This document shows positions 25,745 through 34,250 of a stretch of 64,000 nt of DNA, one piece after another; within the stretch, counting starts at the first letter, position 1; each line of letters begins with the position of its first letter. A program made the translations under genes and the position numbers. Where the stretch lies: NCBI RefSeq assembly GCF_029504575.1, contig NZ_JAQFII010000001.1:1772501-1836500 (forward strand), in the 5' to 3' direction. Under the pieces are notes generated by a model. The model made no database searches and was not told where the DNA came from. It saw only the letters and a program-made list of their open reading frames with translations. Origin of the DNA: Streptomyces sp. SPB162. GTDB lineage: Bacteria; Actinomycetota; Actinomycetes; Streptomycetales; Streptomycetaceae.

Positions 25745-27268
25745 GTGCCTCACGAGGTCGATCAGTCATTCCTGGCGCTGCCACTGCGGGCGCTGGCCGA
25801 CGCGGCACTCGCCCGCGCCAGGGCGCTCGGAGCGGAGCACGCGGACTTCCGCTTCGAACGCATCCGCAGCGCCACGCACCGGCTCCGGGACGCCCGGCCG
25901 TCCGGCACCACGGACACCACCGACACCGGGTACGCGGTCCGGGTCGTGCACGGCGGCGCCTGGGGCTTCGCGTCCGGCGTCGATCTGACGATGGACGCGG
26001 CCGCGCGCGTCGCCGGCCAGGCGGTCGCCATGGCGCGGCTGTCGGCGAAGGTGATCGCCGCCGCGGGATCCGACGAGCGGGTCGAGCTGGCGGACGAGCC
26101 GGTGCACGCGGAGAAGGTGTGGGTCTCCGCGTACGGGACCAACCCCTTCGACGTCCCGGACGCGGAGAAGACGGCGCTGCTCGCCGAGTGGAGTGGCCGG
26201 CTGCTCGCCGCCAAGGGCGTCGCGCACGCGGACGCGTCCCTGATGACCGTCCAGGAGAACAAGTTCTACGCGGACTCCGCGGGCACCAGCACCACGCAGC
26301 AACGGGTGCGGCTGCACCCGCAGCTCACCGCGGTCGCGGTCGACCCCGCCAGCGGTGACTTCGACTCCATGCGCACCCTGGCCCCGCCGGTCGGCCGCGG
26401 CTGGGAGTACCTGACGGGCACCGGCTGGGACTGGGACGCCGAACTCGCGGAGATCCCGGAACTGCTGGCGGAGAAGATGCTGGCGCCGACCGTCGAGGCC
26501 GGTTCGTACGACGTCGTCGTGGACCCGTCCAACCTGTGGCTGACGATCCACGAGTCGATCGGCCACGCCACCGAGCTGGACCGGGCGCTGGGCTACGAGG
26601 CGGCCTACGCAGGCACCTCCTTCGCGACCTTCGACCAGCTGGGCACGTTGAAGTACGGCTCCGCGCTGATGAACGTCACCGGCGACCGCACCGCGGAGCA
26701 CGGCCTCGCGACCATCGGCTACGACGACGAGGGCGTCGCCGGGCAGACCTGGGACCTGGTGAAGGACGGCACCCTGGTCGGGTACCAGCTGGACCGCCGG
26801 ATCGCGAAGCTCACCGGCTTCGAACGGTCCAACGGCTGCGCGTTCGCCGACTCCGCCGGCCATGTGCCGGTGCAGCGGATGGCCAACGTGTCGCTCCAGC
26901 CGGCGCCGGACGGACCGTCGACGCAGGAGCTGATCGGCGGTGTCGAGCGCGGCATCTACATCGTCGGCGACCGCTCGTGGTCGATCGACATGCAGCGCTA
27001 CAACTTCCAGTTCACCGGCCAGCGGTTCTTCCGGATCGAGAACGGCCGGCTCGCGGGCCAGCTCAAGGACGTCGCCTACCAGGCCACGACCACCGACTTC
27101 TGGGGCTCGATGGAAGCCGTCGGCGGCCCGCAGACGTACGTGCTCGGCGGCGCCTTCAACTGCGGCAAGGCCCAGCCGGGGCAGGTCGCGGCGGTCAGCC
27201 ACGGCTGCCCGTCCGCGTTGTTCCGCGGTGTCAACATCCTGAACACGACCCAGGAGGCCGGCCGATGA
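25745..27268 (+). CDS. tldD: TldD family metalloprotease subunit
   Basis: Catalytic subunit of the TldD/TldE (PmbA) protease, which degrades unfolded peptides and processes some modified peptides. The zinc motif HESIGH lies at 269-274, followed by ATELDRALGYEAAYAGTSF, and the C-terminal half has the typical GNNCGKAQPGQ-like segment FNCGKAQPGQVAAVSHG. Length 507. The GTG at 25745 follows AGGGGGAGG at six bases. Its stop overlaps the tldE start (ATGA), giving a translationally coupled pair expected to form a heterodimer. No peptide precursor or natural-product gene is adjacent. Confidence 0.95.
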   Translation: MPHEVDQSFLALPLRALADAALARARALGAEHADFRFERIRSATHRLRDARPSGTTDTTDTGYAVRVVHGGAWGFASGVDLTMDAAARVAGQAVAMARLSAKVIAAAGSDERVELADEPVHAEKVWVSAYGTNPFDVPDAEKTALLAEWSGRLLAAKGVAHADASLMTVQENKFYADSAGTSTTQQRVRLHPQLTAVAVDPASGDFDSMRTLAPPVGRGWEYLTGTGWDWDAELAEIPELLAEKMLAPTVEAGSYDVVVDPSNLWLTIHESIGHATELDRALGYEAAYAGTSFATFDQLGTLKYGSALMNVTGDRTAEHGLATIGYDDEGVAGQTWDLVKDGTLVGYQLDRRIAKLTGFERSNGCAFADSAGHVPVQRMANVSLQPAPDGPSTQELIGGVERGIYIVGDRSWSIDMQRYNFQFTGQRFFRIENGRLAGQLKDVAYQATTTDFWGSMEAVGGPQTYVLGGAFNCGKAQPGQVAAVSHGCPSALFRGVNILNTTQEAGR

Positions 27269-28659
27269 GCCCCCGCAGCACCGCTCCGCACGAGATCGTC
27301 GAGCGCGCCCTGGCGCTGTCCCGCGCCGATGGCTGCGTCGTCATCGCGGACGAGGAGTCCAGCGCCAACCTGCGCTGGGCGGGCAACGCCCTGACCACCA
27401 ACGGCGTCACCCGCGGCCGCACGCTCACCGTCATCGCGACCGTGAACGGCGCGCAGGGCGCCGCCTCCGGCGTGGTGTCCCGCTCCGCGGTGTCCGCCGA
27501 CGACCTGGAGCCGCTGGTCCGGGCCGCCGAGGAGGCGGCCCGCGCGGCGGGTCCCGCCGAGGACGCGCAGCCGCTCGTCGAGGGCCGCGCGCACTCCGCC
27601 GGCTTCACCGAGCCGCCCGCCGAGACCTCCTCCGAGGTCTTCGGCTCGTTCGCCCCCGCGCTGGGCGAGTCCTTCGCGACCGCGCGGGCCGGCGGCCGGC
27701 AGCTGTACGGGTTCGCCTTCCACTCGGTGACCTCCAGCTACCTCGGCAGCTCCACGGGCCTGCGGCTGCGGCACGACCAGCCGACCGGCACGATGGAGCT
27801 CAACGCCAAGTCGCCGGACCGTTCCCGCTCCGCCTGGGCCGGAGCCTCGACCCGGGACTTCAAGGACGTCGACCCCGCGGCGCTCGACGCGGAGCTCGCC
27901 CAGCGGCTCGTCTGGGCCGAGCGGCGCGTCGAACTGCCCGCCGGCCGGTACGAGACGCTGCTGCCGCCGTCAGCCGTCGCCGACCTGGCGATCTACCAGC
28001 TGTGGTCGTCCGGCGCCCGGGACGCGGCCGAGGGCCGCACCGTGTTCAGCAAGCCCGGCGGGGGCACCCGGGTCGGCGAGAAGCTCTCCGAGCTGCCGCT
28101 GACGCTGCGCAGCGACCCCTCGGCGCCCGGTCTGGAGTCGGCCCCGTTCGTCATCGCGCACGCGTCGGGCGACGAGTCCTCGGTGTTCGACAACGGCCTG
28201 CCGGTCGGCCCGGTGGACTGGATCCGCGACGGGGTGCTCACCCGGCTGCCCACCACCCGGCACAGCGCGGACCTCACCGGTCTGCCGGTGACCCCGGCCG
28301 CCGACAACCTGATCCTGGACGGCGGCGGCACGAAGTCGCTGGAGGAGATGGTGGCGGCCACCGAGCGCGGGCTGCTGCTGACCTGTCTGTGGTACATCCG
28401 CGAGGTCGATCCGGCGACGCTGCTGCTCACCGGCCTCACCCGGGACGGCGTGTACCTGGTCGAGAACGGCGAGGTGACGGGCGCGGTGAACAACTTCCGG
28501 TTCAACGAGTCGCCGGTGGACCTGCTCGGCCGCGTCGCCGAGACGGGCCGCACCGAGCGGACGCTGCCGCGCGAGTGGAGCGACTACTTCACCCGGGCGG
28601 CGGCGCCCGCGATGCGGATCCCGGACTTCAACATGAGTTCGGTCAGCCAGGGAGTCTGA
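27265..28659 (+). CDS. tldE: TldE/PmbA family protease subunit
   Basis: Non-catalytic partner of TldD that forms the closed peptide channel; it lacks the HExxxH zinc motif, as expected. The 464-residue protein opens MSPRSTAPHEIVERALALSR, shows GRTLTVIATVNGAQGAASG and SSYLGSSTGLRLRHDQPTG in the N-terminal half, and a glycine-rich GGGTKSLEEMVAATERGLLL-like region and LTGLTRDGVYLVENGEVTG towards the C-terminus. It is coupled to tldD through ATGA, and the kptA gene starts 28 bases downstream on the same strand. Confidence 0.95.
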   Translation: MSPRSTAPHEIVERALALSRADGCVVIADEESSANLRWAGNALTTNGVTRGRTLTVIATVNGAQGAASGVVSRSAVSADDLEPLVRAAEEAARAAGPAEDAQPLVEGRAHSAGFTEPPAETSSEVFGSFAPALGESFATARAGGRQLYGFAFHSVTSSYLGSSTGLRLRHDQPTGTMELNAKSPDRSRSAWAGASTRDFKDVDPAALDAELAQRLVWAERRVELPAGRYETLLPPSAVADLAIYQLWSSGARDAAEGRTVFSKPGGGTRVGEKLSELPLTLRSDPSAPGLESAPFVIAHASGDESSVFDNGLPVGPVDWIRDGVLTRLPTTRHSADLTGLPVTPAADNLILDGGGTKSLEEMVAATERGLLLTCLWYIREVDPATLLLTGLTRDGVYLVENGEVTGAVNNFRFNESPVDLLGRVAETGRTERTLPREWSDYFTRAAAPAMRIPDFNMSSVSQGV

Positions 28660-28687
28660 CCGGCCCCTGCCGGGGCCCGCGAGGAGG

Positions 28688-29245
28688 ATGACGGTGGACG
28701 AGAAGCGGACGGTCAAGGTCTCGAAGTTCCTGGCCCTGGTGCTGCGGCACGATCCGGGAGCGGTCGGGCTGGCCCTCGACGAGGGCGGCTGGGTGGCGGT
28801 GGACGAGCTGATCGCCGCCTGCGACCGGACCGGCCGCCGCTTCTCGCGCGCCGAACTGGACCACGTCGTCGCGACCAACAACAAGAAGCGGTACGAGTAC
28901 GCGCCGGACGGCCGGCGGATCCGGGCCACCCAGGGGCACTCGGTCCCGGTGGACCTCGGGCTGGCGGCCGCGGCGCCGCCCGACGTGCTGTTCCACGGAA
29001 CCGCGACGACGACCCTGCCGCTGATCCTGCGGGACGGGCTGCTGCCGATGTCCCGGCAGGACGTCCACCTCTCGGCGGACGTGGAGACGGCCGCGCGCGT
29101 GGGGGCGCGGCACGGCCGTCCCGTGGTGCTGGAAGTGGACGCCGCCCGGCTGGCCGCGGAGGGCCACGTGTTCCGGGTCAGTGCCAACGGAGTGTGGCTG
29201 ACCGACCGGGTTCCGGCCGAGCGGTTGCGGCAGCGGCAGGTCTGA
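28688..29245 (+). CDS. kptA: RNA 2'-phosphotransferase (Tpt1/KptA family)
   Basis: Transfers an internal RNA 2'-phosphate to NAD+, a reaction needed for tRNA splicing in eukaryotes; the bacterial substrate is unknown. The 185 residues include VSKFLALVLRHDPGAVGL (N-terminal winged helix), RYEYAPDGRRIRATQGHSVPV and VLFHGTATTTLPLILRDGL, the NAD-binding half. GAGGAGG precedes the ATG. It follows tldD-tldE closely in the same direction and may be in the same transcript. No RtcB, PNKP or other RNA-repair gene is near. Confidence 0.94.
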   Translation: MTVDEKRTVKVSKFLALVLRHDPGAVGLALDEGGWVAVDELIAACDRTGRRFSRAELDHVVATNNKKRYEYAPDGRRIRATQGHSVPVDLGLAAAAPPDVLFHGTATTTLPLILRDGLLPMSRQDVHLSADVETAARVGARHGRPVVLEVDAARLAAEGHVFRVSANGVWLTDRVPAERLRQRQV

Positions 29246-29266
29246 GGAGAGGCCGGACCGCCGGCG

Positions 29267-29539
29267 TCAGGCCGTCCTCTTGCCCCTGATCGCCGCCCAC
29301 AGTCCGTCGCCCACGGCGACCACCGCGATGGCTCCGAGCAACTGCAGCAGGTGTCGGGTCCAGTCGATTCCGCTGGTGTTGTTGACGCCGATCCAGGTCG
29401 CCACGGCATTGCCCAGGACGCTGCCGAGCATGCCGAAGATCACGGTCAGCCACAGCGGGATGGCCTGCTTGCCGGGCAGGATCGCTTTCGCGATCAGACC
29501 CAGAACCAGACCGACGATGATCGCCCACAACCAACTCAT
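29267..29539 (-). CDS. GlsB/YeaQ/YmgE family stress-response membrane protein
   Basis: Small integral membrane protein (90 residues) with three hydrophobic helices. It begins MSWLWAIIVGLVLGLIAKAI and contains the glycine zipper-like segments typical of the family (LGLIAKAILPGKQ, GMLGSVLGN). The ATG at 29539 follows GAGGAGG; a longer in-frame start at 29569 lacks a ribosome site. Members accompany general stress responses, but the molecular role is unknown. It converges on kptA with 21 bases between stops. Confidence 0.92.
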   Translation of the reverse strand: MSWLWAIIVGLVLGLIAKAILPGKQAIPLWLTVIFGMLGSVLGNAVATWIGVNNTSGIDWTRHLLQLLGAIAVVAVGDGLWAAIRGKRTA

Positions 29540-29777
29540 GTCACACGCCTCCTCGCGTTCAAGTGACATTGCACTCGTGACGCCAGTCTGGTCCGAGGTG
29601 GGCTACGCCGCATGTCGGGGGCGTCCGTACGCTGTACGGCGGGGTGCGCACGCCATCCGCGGGGCGGCCCCGGTCTCGAATGCGGCGGACTCGCGGCGTA
29701 CCGTGGGTAAGGCCCGGGGCAGGTCCCCGCAACGGAATTCGGTACGGCCCGAGAGGCCGAGCGGACGGTGGAATGTG

Positions 29778-30140
29778 ATGCGGAAGCACAGTGACGGTGA
29801 GGTCTTCCGGATCACCGGAGCCCGCACCGGTCTGACGCAGGACGTACAGGGCCGGCAGCGCCGCTATGTCATCTCGATGCTGGTCCGTACCGCGTCGGTC
29901 ATCGCGACCGTGACCTTGTGGAACGTGCAGCGGCCGCTGGCCTGGGTCGCGCTGGTGCTGGGCGCTCTGCTGCCCTATGTCGCGGTGGTCATCGCCAACG
30001 CGGGACGGGAGAACGCGCCCTCGCTGCCGTCCTCCTTCGTCCCGCCGCCGACCCGGCCGATGCTGGAGCAGGCCGTCGTGGAGGGCCGCGTGGTGCCGGG
30101 AACGGAATCCCAGGAGGGCCCGTACAGCGGTCGGAACTGA
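29778..30140 (+). CDS. DUF3099 family membrane protein
   Basis: A 120-residue protein of a conserved actinobacterial family of unknown function. It has the characteristic N-terminal motif FRITGARTGLTQDVQGRQRR (about 10-29), two hydrophobic helices (about 34-72) and a proline-rich cytoplasmic tail with SSFVPPPTRPML. The ATG at 29778 follows GGTGGA; a GTG one codon earlier is possible. The 238-base gap upstream, back to the GlsB gene, shows no feature I can support. No neighbouring gene suggests a role. Confidence 0.82.
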   Translation: MRKHSDGEVFRITGARTGLTQDVQGRQRRYVISMLVRTASVIATVTLWNVQRPLAWVALVLGALLPYVAVVIANAGRENAPSLPSSFVPPPTRPMLEQAVVEGRVVPGTESQEGPYSGRN

Positions 30141-30264
30141 GCCACCCACGGCCGGATTAACCTCAAGAAAAGCTCAGATCAATCATGGGGTTCCCCTCCT
30201 CGACCGGGGTGCATGCGTGACATACTTCGTACGCGCTCCGCATCCCCCGTCGGAGCGACGGACC

Positions 30265-30300
30265 GACGCCGGGCGGCTCCCCCCGTGGCTGCCCGGCGTC
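30265..30300 (+). terminator. hairpin between the DUF3099 gene and the next small gene
   Basis: Ten-base perfect arms GACGCCGGGC and GCCCGGCGTC with a 16-base loop. It lies 124 bases after the DUF3099 stop and only 19 bases before the next ATG, so it could be a terminator or act as an attenuator in the following gene's leader. Confidence 0.5.
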
Positions 30301-30319
30301 GCCATGTTTACTGGCGGCT

Positions 30320-30583
30320 ATGAACGACGTGTCGCCGATCTGCTCGGCCAAGGGCTGCCGCACCACCGCCGCGTGGGTGCTGGCGTGGAACAACCCCAAA
30401 CTGCACACCCCGGACCGCCGCAAGACCTGGCTCGCCTGTGACGAGCACCGGGAGCACCTGTCGCGGTTCCTGGATCTGCGGGGGTTCCTGAAGGACGTCG
30501 TGCCGTTCGGGCAGTGGCAGGAGCCGGAAGACCCCGCGGCGACACCGAATCCGGCGGCTCCGGAGGCTCCTGAGGCGTCCTGA
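30320..30583 (+). CDS. small Cys/His protein of unknown function
   Basis: An 87-residue soluble protein with CSAKGC at about 8-13, a conserved stretch WVLAWNNPKLHTPDRRKTWL, then ACDEHREHL, a spacing of Cys and His that suggests a small zinc site, and an acidic Pro/Ala tail. Close relatives are widespread in Streptomyces and are sometimes labelled acetone carboxylase, a name nothing in the sequence supports. There is no clear ribosome site before the ATG. The MITE copy 2 begins 63 bases downstream. Function unknown. Confidence 0.8.
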   Translation: MNDVSPICSAKGCRTTAAWVLAWNNPKLHTPDRRKTWLACDEHREHLSRFLDLRGFLKDVVPFGQWQEPEDPAATPNPAAPEAPEAS

Positions 30584-30645
30584 TAGCGGACGCAAGCACG
30601 CCCCGGACCCCTGCCCCTCGGAGGCCTGACGGGCCTCCCGGAGCG

Positions 30646-30850
30646 CTAGGCCGTGTCTGACACATCCCGCCTGGCCCGGGACGCCTGGCACGCGCGCTCT
30701 CCCCCAGCTACCGCTGAGAGGGGCCCCCAGTTGTCGGGCCGCCCCGGTACGTCCGGTACAGGGGCGACCCTCCGCCGTGCGATCACACGCACCAGACGCC
30801 CCGGGCCCCGCCCTCCGGGCGGACACCGGTATGTGTCCGACACGGCCTAG
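30646..30850. mobile_element. MITE-like element, copy 2 (inverted relative to copy 1)
   Basis: A 197-bp element (30650-30846) with the same terminal repeats GCCGTGTCTGACA / GACACGGC and flanking CTAG at 30646-30649 and 30847-30850. Its reverse complement aligns with the element at 6971-7168 with about ten differences; one end has TGTCCGACACGGC, a one-base change from the perfect terminal repeat. No coding content. The right-hand CTAG supplies the TAG stop codon of moaA, which is read on the minus strand. Confidence 0.85.
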
Positions 30851-31836
30851 CCGCCGATCGCCGACATCGGGCGGTCGGGCTGCAGGAACGACGGGTCATC
30901 GAGCCCGGAGCCGGCCTTCTTGCCCCACATCGCGGTCTTCCACAGCGCGGCGATCTCCGCGTCGGTGGCACCGGAGCGCAGCGGGGCGCGCAGGTCGGAC
31001 TCGGTGCGGGCGAAGAGGCAGTCGCGGACCTGGCCGTCGGCGGTGAGCCGGGTGCGGTCGCAGGCGCGGCAGAAGGGGCGGGTCACGGAGGCGATGACGC
31101 CGACCCGGGCCGGGCCGCCGTCCACCAGCCACCGCTCGGCGGGGGCGGAGCCGCGGGCCCCGTTGGGCTCGGGGGTGAGCGTGAAGCGGGTCCCGAGACT
31201 CTCCAGGATCTCTTCCGCGGTCACCATGTCGCCGCGCTGCCAGCCGTGCTGGGCGTCCAGCGGCATCTGCTCGATGAAGCGCAGTTCGTACGCGTTCTCG
31301 ACGGCCCAGGCGAGCAGCTCCGGGGCCTCGTCGTCGTTGACCCCGCGCATCAGCACCGCGTTGACCTTGACCGGGGCCAGGCCGGCGGCGCGGGCCGCCT
31401 CGAGCCCGGCGATGACGTCATGGTGGCGCTTGCGCCGGGTCATGGCCTGGAAGACGTCGGGGCGCAGGGTGTCGAGGGAGACGTTGACCCGGTTCAGACC
31501 GGCGTCGCGCAGGGCGGCCGCGGTGCGACCCAGGCCGATGCCGTTGGTGGTCAGGGAGATGCGGGGGCGGGGTTCGAGGGCCGCGACGCGTTCGATGATG
31601 CCGACCAGGCCCGGGCGGAGCAGCGGCTCACCGCCGGTGAAGCGGACATCTTTGACGCCGAGGTCGGTGACGCCGATCCGCACCATCCGGACGATCTCGT
31701 CGTCGGTGAGCAGCTCGGGCTTGGCCAGCCACTGCAGGCCCTCTTCGGGCATGCAGTACGTGCAGCGCAAATTGCACCGGTCGGTGAGCGAGACCCGCAG
31801 ATCGGTGGCCACGCGTCCATAGGTGTCGATCAGCAC
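30847..31836 (-). CDS. moaA: GTP 3',8-cyclase MoaA
   Basis: Radical-SAM enzyme that starts molybdenum-cofactor synthesis by rearranging GTP. The N-terminal iron-sulfur site is CNLRCTYC and the C-terminal cluster residues lie in FCRACDRTRLTADGQVRDCL; the conserved final AIGG is intact. Length 329. The GTG at 31836 is chosen because GGGAGG lies eight bases before it and relatives begin (V/M)LIDTYGRVATDLRVS; an ATG at 31902 lies in the palindrome region. The stop codon TAG is part of the CTAG at the MITE junction, yet the native C-terminus is preserved. No other moa genes are adjacent. Confidence 0.95.
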   Translation of the reverse strand: MLIDTYGRVATDLRVSLTDRCNLRCTYCMPEEGLQWLAKPELLTDDEIVRMVRIGVTDLGVKDVRFTGGEPLLRPGLVGIIERVAALEPRPRISLTTNGIGLGRTAAALRDAGLNRVNVSLDTLRPDVFQAMTRRKRHHDVIAGLEAARAAGLAPVKVNAVLMRGVNDDEAPELLAWAVENAYELRFIEQMPLDAQHGWQRGDMVTAEEILESLGTRFTLTPEPNGARGSAPAERWLVDGGPARVGVIASVTRPFCRACDRTRLTADGQVRDCLFARTESDLRAPLRSGATDAEIAALWKTAMWGKKAGSGLDDPSFLQPDRPMSAIGG

Positions 31837-31892
31837 GCGTTCCGCCTCCCTCGCGGGCACCAGGTGCACCCGCCCTTCCAGCTTATGACCAC

Positions 31893-31935
31893 GGCGGCCC
31901 ATCGCGTATCGCCGCAGCGTACGCGATGGGCCGCC
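31893..31935. terminator. perfect 16-bp palindrome between the symporter and moaA
   Basis: Arms GGCGGCCCATCGCGTA and TACGCGATGGGCCGCC with an 11-base loop. It lies 115 bases beyond the symporter stop and 57 bases before the moaA start on the same strand. A terminator for the symporter is the simplest reading; a large operator is possible. Confidence 0.65.
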
Positions 31936-31980
31936 AAATGCAACAGTTTGTTGAAACAGGGGTGGAGGGGTGGATCGGTG

Positions 31981-32055
31981 CGCTCCGGGTCGGTGCGCAC
32001 CGGGTCAGTGCGTCCCGGGTCAGTGCGCTCCGGGTCAGTGCGCCCCGGGTCAGTG
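31981..32055. repeat. five tandem 15-bp repeats spanning the symporter stop codon
   Basis: Five head-to-tail units of CGCNCCGGGTCAGTG (the first has TCGG). On the minus strand each unit carries the in-frame series CAC-TGA, and the true stop codon of the symporter gene (32050-32052) lies inside the last unit, so the repeats appear to be copies of the gene's own end. Confidence 0.8.
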
Positions 32056-33678
32056 CGCTCCGGCGCCGGTCATGGAGCGGACCTCCAGTTCCTTGTACTT
32101 CTCGAGGTCCGGTTCCTCCTTGGACAGGACCGTGCCCAGCCAGCCGAGCAGGAAGCCGAGCGGGATGGAGACGATGCCCGGGTTGGACAGCGGGAACCAG
32201 TGGAAGTCGCTGCCGGTGAAGAGCGAGTCCTGGGCGCCGGAGACGACCGGCGAGAAGATCACCAGGACGACCGAGGAGACCAGGCCGCCGTAGATCGACC
32301 AGGTCGCTCCCGAGGTGGTGAACTTCTTCCAGTACAGGCTATAGAGGATGGTCGGGAGGTTGGCGGAGGCGGCGACCGCGAAGGCGAGCGCCACCAGGGC
32401 AGCCGCGTTGAGCTTGGTGGCATACATGCCGAGCCCGATGGAAACCGCGCCGATCGCGACCGCGGCGATCTTGGCGGTGACGACCTCGTTCTTCTCGCTG
32501 ACCTTGCCCTTGCGGATGACGTTCGCCCACAGGTCGTGCGCGAACGAGGCCGACGAGGCGAGGGTGAGGCCCGCCACGACGGCGAGGATGGTGGCGAAGG
32601 CCACCGCGGAGATCACCGCGAGCAGGATCGCGCCGCCGGTCGTGCCGGGGCCGCCGCCGACGTACTCGGCGAGCAGCGGCGCCGCGGTGTTGCCGGACTT
32701 GTCGCTCGCCTTGATCTTGGCGGCGCCGACCAGGGCCGCCGCGCCGAAGCCGAGGGCGATGGTCATCAGATAGAAGCCGCCGATGATGCCGATCGCCCAG
32801 TTCACGGACTTGCGGGCGACCTTCGCCGTGGGCACGGTGTAGAAGCGGACCAGGATGTGCGGAAGCCCGGCGGTGCCCAGGACGAGGGCCAGGCCCAGCG
32901 AGATGAAGTTGATCTTGCTGGTGCTGTCGACGCCGTACTTGAGGCCGGGCTCCAGGAACTTGTGCCCGTGACCGCTCTTCTCCGCCGCGGCGCCCAGCAG
33001 CGTGGACGGGTTCCAGTGGAACTTGTTGAGCACCAGGATGGTGATCAGCAGGGTGCCGAGGATCAGCATCACGGCCTTGATGATCTGCACCCAGGTGGTG
33101 CCCTTCATGCCGCCGATCGTCACGTACAGCACCATGACGATGCCGACCAGCGCCACGATCAGCCGCTTCGGCCCCTCACCGGTGACACCGAGCAGCAGCG
33201 AGACCAGAGCGCCCGCGCCGACCATCTGGGCCAGCAGGTAGAAGATCGACACGATGATGGTCGAGGTGCCGGCGGCGGTGCGCACCGGGCGCTGGCGCAG
33301 CCGGTAGGCGAGCACGTCGGCCATGGTGAAGCGGCCGGAGTTGCGGAGCGGTTCCGCGACCAGCAGCAGGGCGACCAGCCAGGCGACCAGGAAGCCGATC
33401 GAGTAGAGGAACCCGTCGTAGCCGACGAGCGCGATGGCGCCGGCGATCCCCAGGAACGAGGCGGCTGACATGTAGTCGCCGGAGATCGCCAGCCCGTTCT
33501 GGAAGCCGGTGAAGCCGCGGCCGCCCGCGTAGAAGTCGGTGGCGTCCTTCGTCTGGCGGCCGGCCCAGACGGTGATGCCGAGGGTGATGGCGACGAACAC
33601 GGAGAACAGGGTGATGATCAGGGTGCGGTGCTCGGACGCCGCCGCCTCGGCCGCCAGGTTGATCGTGCCGGTGGTCAT
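32050..33678 (-). CDS. cation/acetate-type sodium:solute symporter
   Basis: Sodium-driven uptake carrier of the SSS family, closest in organisation to ActP-type acetate or short-chain carboxylate symporters. The 542 residues show about thirteen helices, with the family motif GRGFTGFQNGLAISGDYMSA (about 49-68) in the first part and GTAGLPHILVRFYTV in the middle. GGAGGA precedes the ATG at 33678, which overlaps the DUF485 stop as ATGA. The DUF485-symporter pair corresponds to yjcH-actP. The extreme C-terminus, MTGAGAH, and the following 15-bp repeats suggest local slippage. Confidence 0.94.
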   Translation of the reverse strand: MTTGTINLAAEAAASEHRTLIITLFSVFVAITLGITVWAGRQTKDATDFYAGGRGFTGFQNGLAISGDYMSAASFLGIAGAIALVGYDGFLYSIGFLVAWLVALLLVAEPLRNSGRFTMADVLAYRLRQRPVRTAAGTSTIIVSIFYLLAQMVGAGALVSLLLGVTGEGPKRLIVALVGIVMVLYVTIGGMKGTTWVQIIKAVMLILGTLLITILVLNKFHWNPSTLLGAAAEKSGHGHKFLEPGLKYGVDSTSKINFISLGLALVLGTAGLPHILVRFYTVPTAKVARKSVNWAIGIIGGFYLMTIALGFGAAALVGAAKIKASDKSGNTAAPLLAEYVGGGPGTTGGAILLAVISAVAFATILAVVAGLTLASSASFAHDLWANVIRKGKVSEKNEVVTAKIAAVAIGAVSIGLGMYATKLNAAALVALAFAVAASANLPTILYSLYWKKFTTSGATWSIYGGLVSSVVLVIFSPVVSGAQDSLFTGSDFHWFPLSNPGIVSIPLGFLLGWLGTVLSKEEPDLEKYKELEVRSMTGAGAH

Positions 33679-34040
33679 GAGCGGTCCTCCAACGTAGCGC
33701 CGTTCTCCAGGCGCGCCTTGAGGGCCGCGGCCCCCGGGTCGAGCCGGGCGTTCGCGTACCGGGCGTATATCCACGCGATGAGGAACGTGGTGAGGAACTG
33801 CGCGAGGCCGAAGACGAACGCCACGTTGATGTTGCCGACGACCTTGGTCGCCATGAACCCGCCCGCGTAGCTCGACAGGAGCACGTACAGCAGGTACCAG
33901 GTGATGAAGGCGATGGTGACCGGGAACGCGAACACCCGGTAGGAGTGCCGCAGTTCGGCGAATTCCGGACTCGCCTCCACCGCGGAGTACGAAGCGGGGG
34001 TCGGGGGACCCGGGGTGGCGGACGGTGGTGCGGGATCCAC
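33675..34040 (-). CDS. DUF485 membrane protein (YjcH-like), partner of the symporter
   Basis: A 121-residue protein with a Pro/Ser-rich N-terminal tail (about 1-22) and two transmembrane helices (about 43-65 and 78-100), containing the conserved FAELRHSYRVFAFPVTIAF. DUF485 proteins are encoded next to acetate-type symporters in many bacteria. The GTG start at 34040 follows GGAGG. Its stop overlaps the symporter start by 4 bp, so the products should be made together, possibly as a complex. Confidence 0.92.
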   Translation of the reverse strand: MDPAPPSATPGPPTPASYSAVEASPEFAELRHSYRVFAFPVTIAFITWYLLYVLLSSYAGGFMATKVVGNINVAFVFGLAQFLTTFLIAWIYARYANARLDPGAAALKARLENGATLEDRS

Positions 34041-34250
34041 GGTGCCTCCATGAGTGATCTGCGTCACGTCGATGATCGGAAACCGCATGCTAGAGGTGTG
34101 GCGGCAGGTGTTCAACAGGTCCAGGGGCAAAACTGCCGCCATCCGGGCCGGGGCCGACACCGGGGCCGGGGCGCTTCGTTGTACAGAGCGCCCAGCACCG
34201 TCGCCGAGCGGCCCCGACGCGGCCGAGACGTCAGCCCGAGGACAGCGCCC

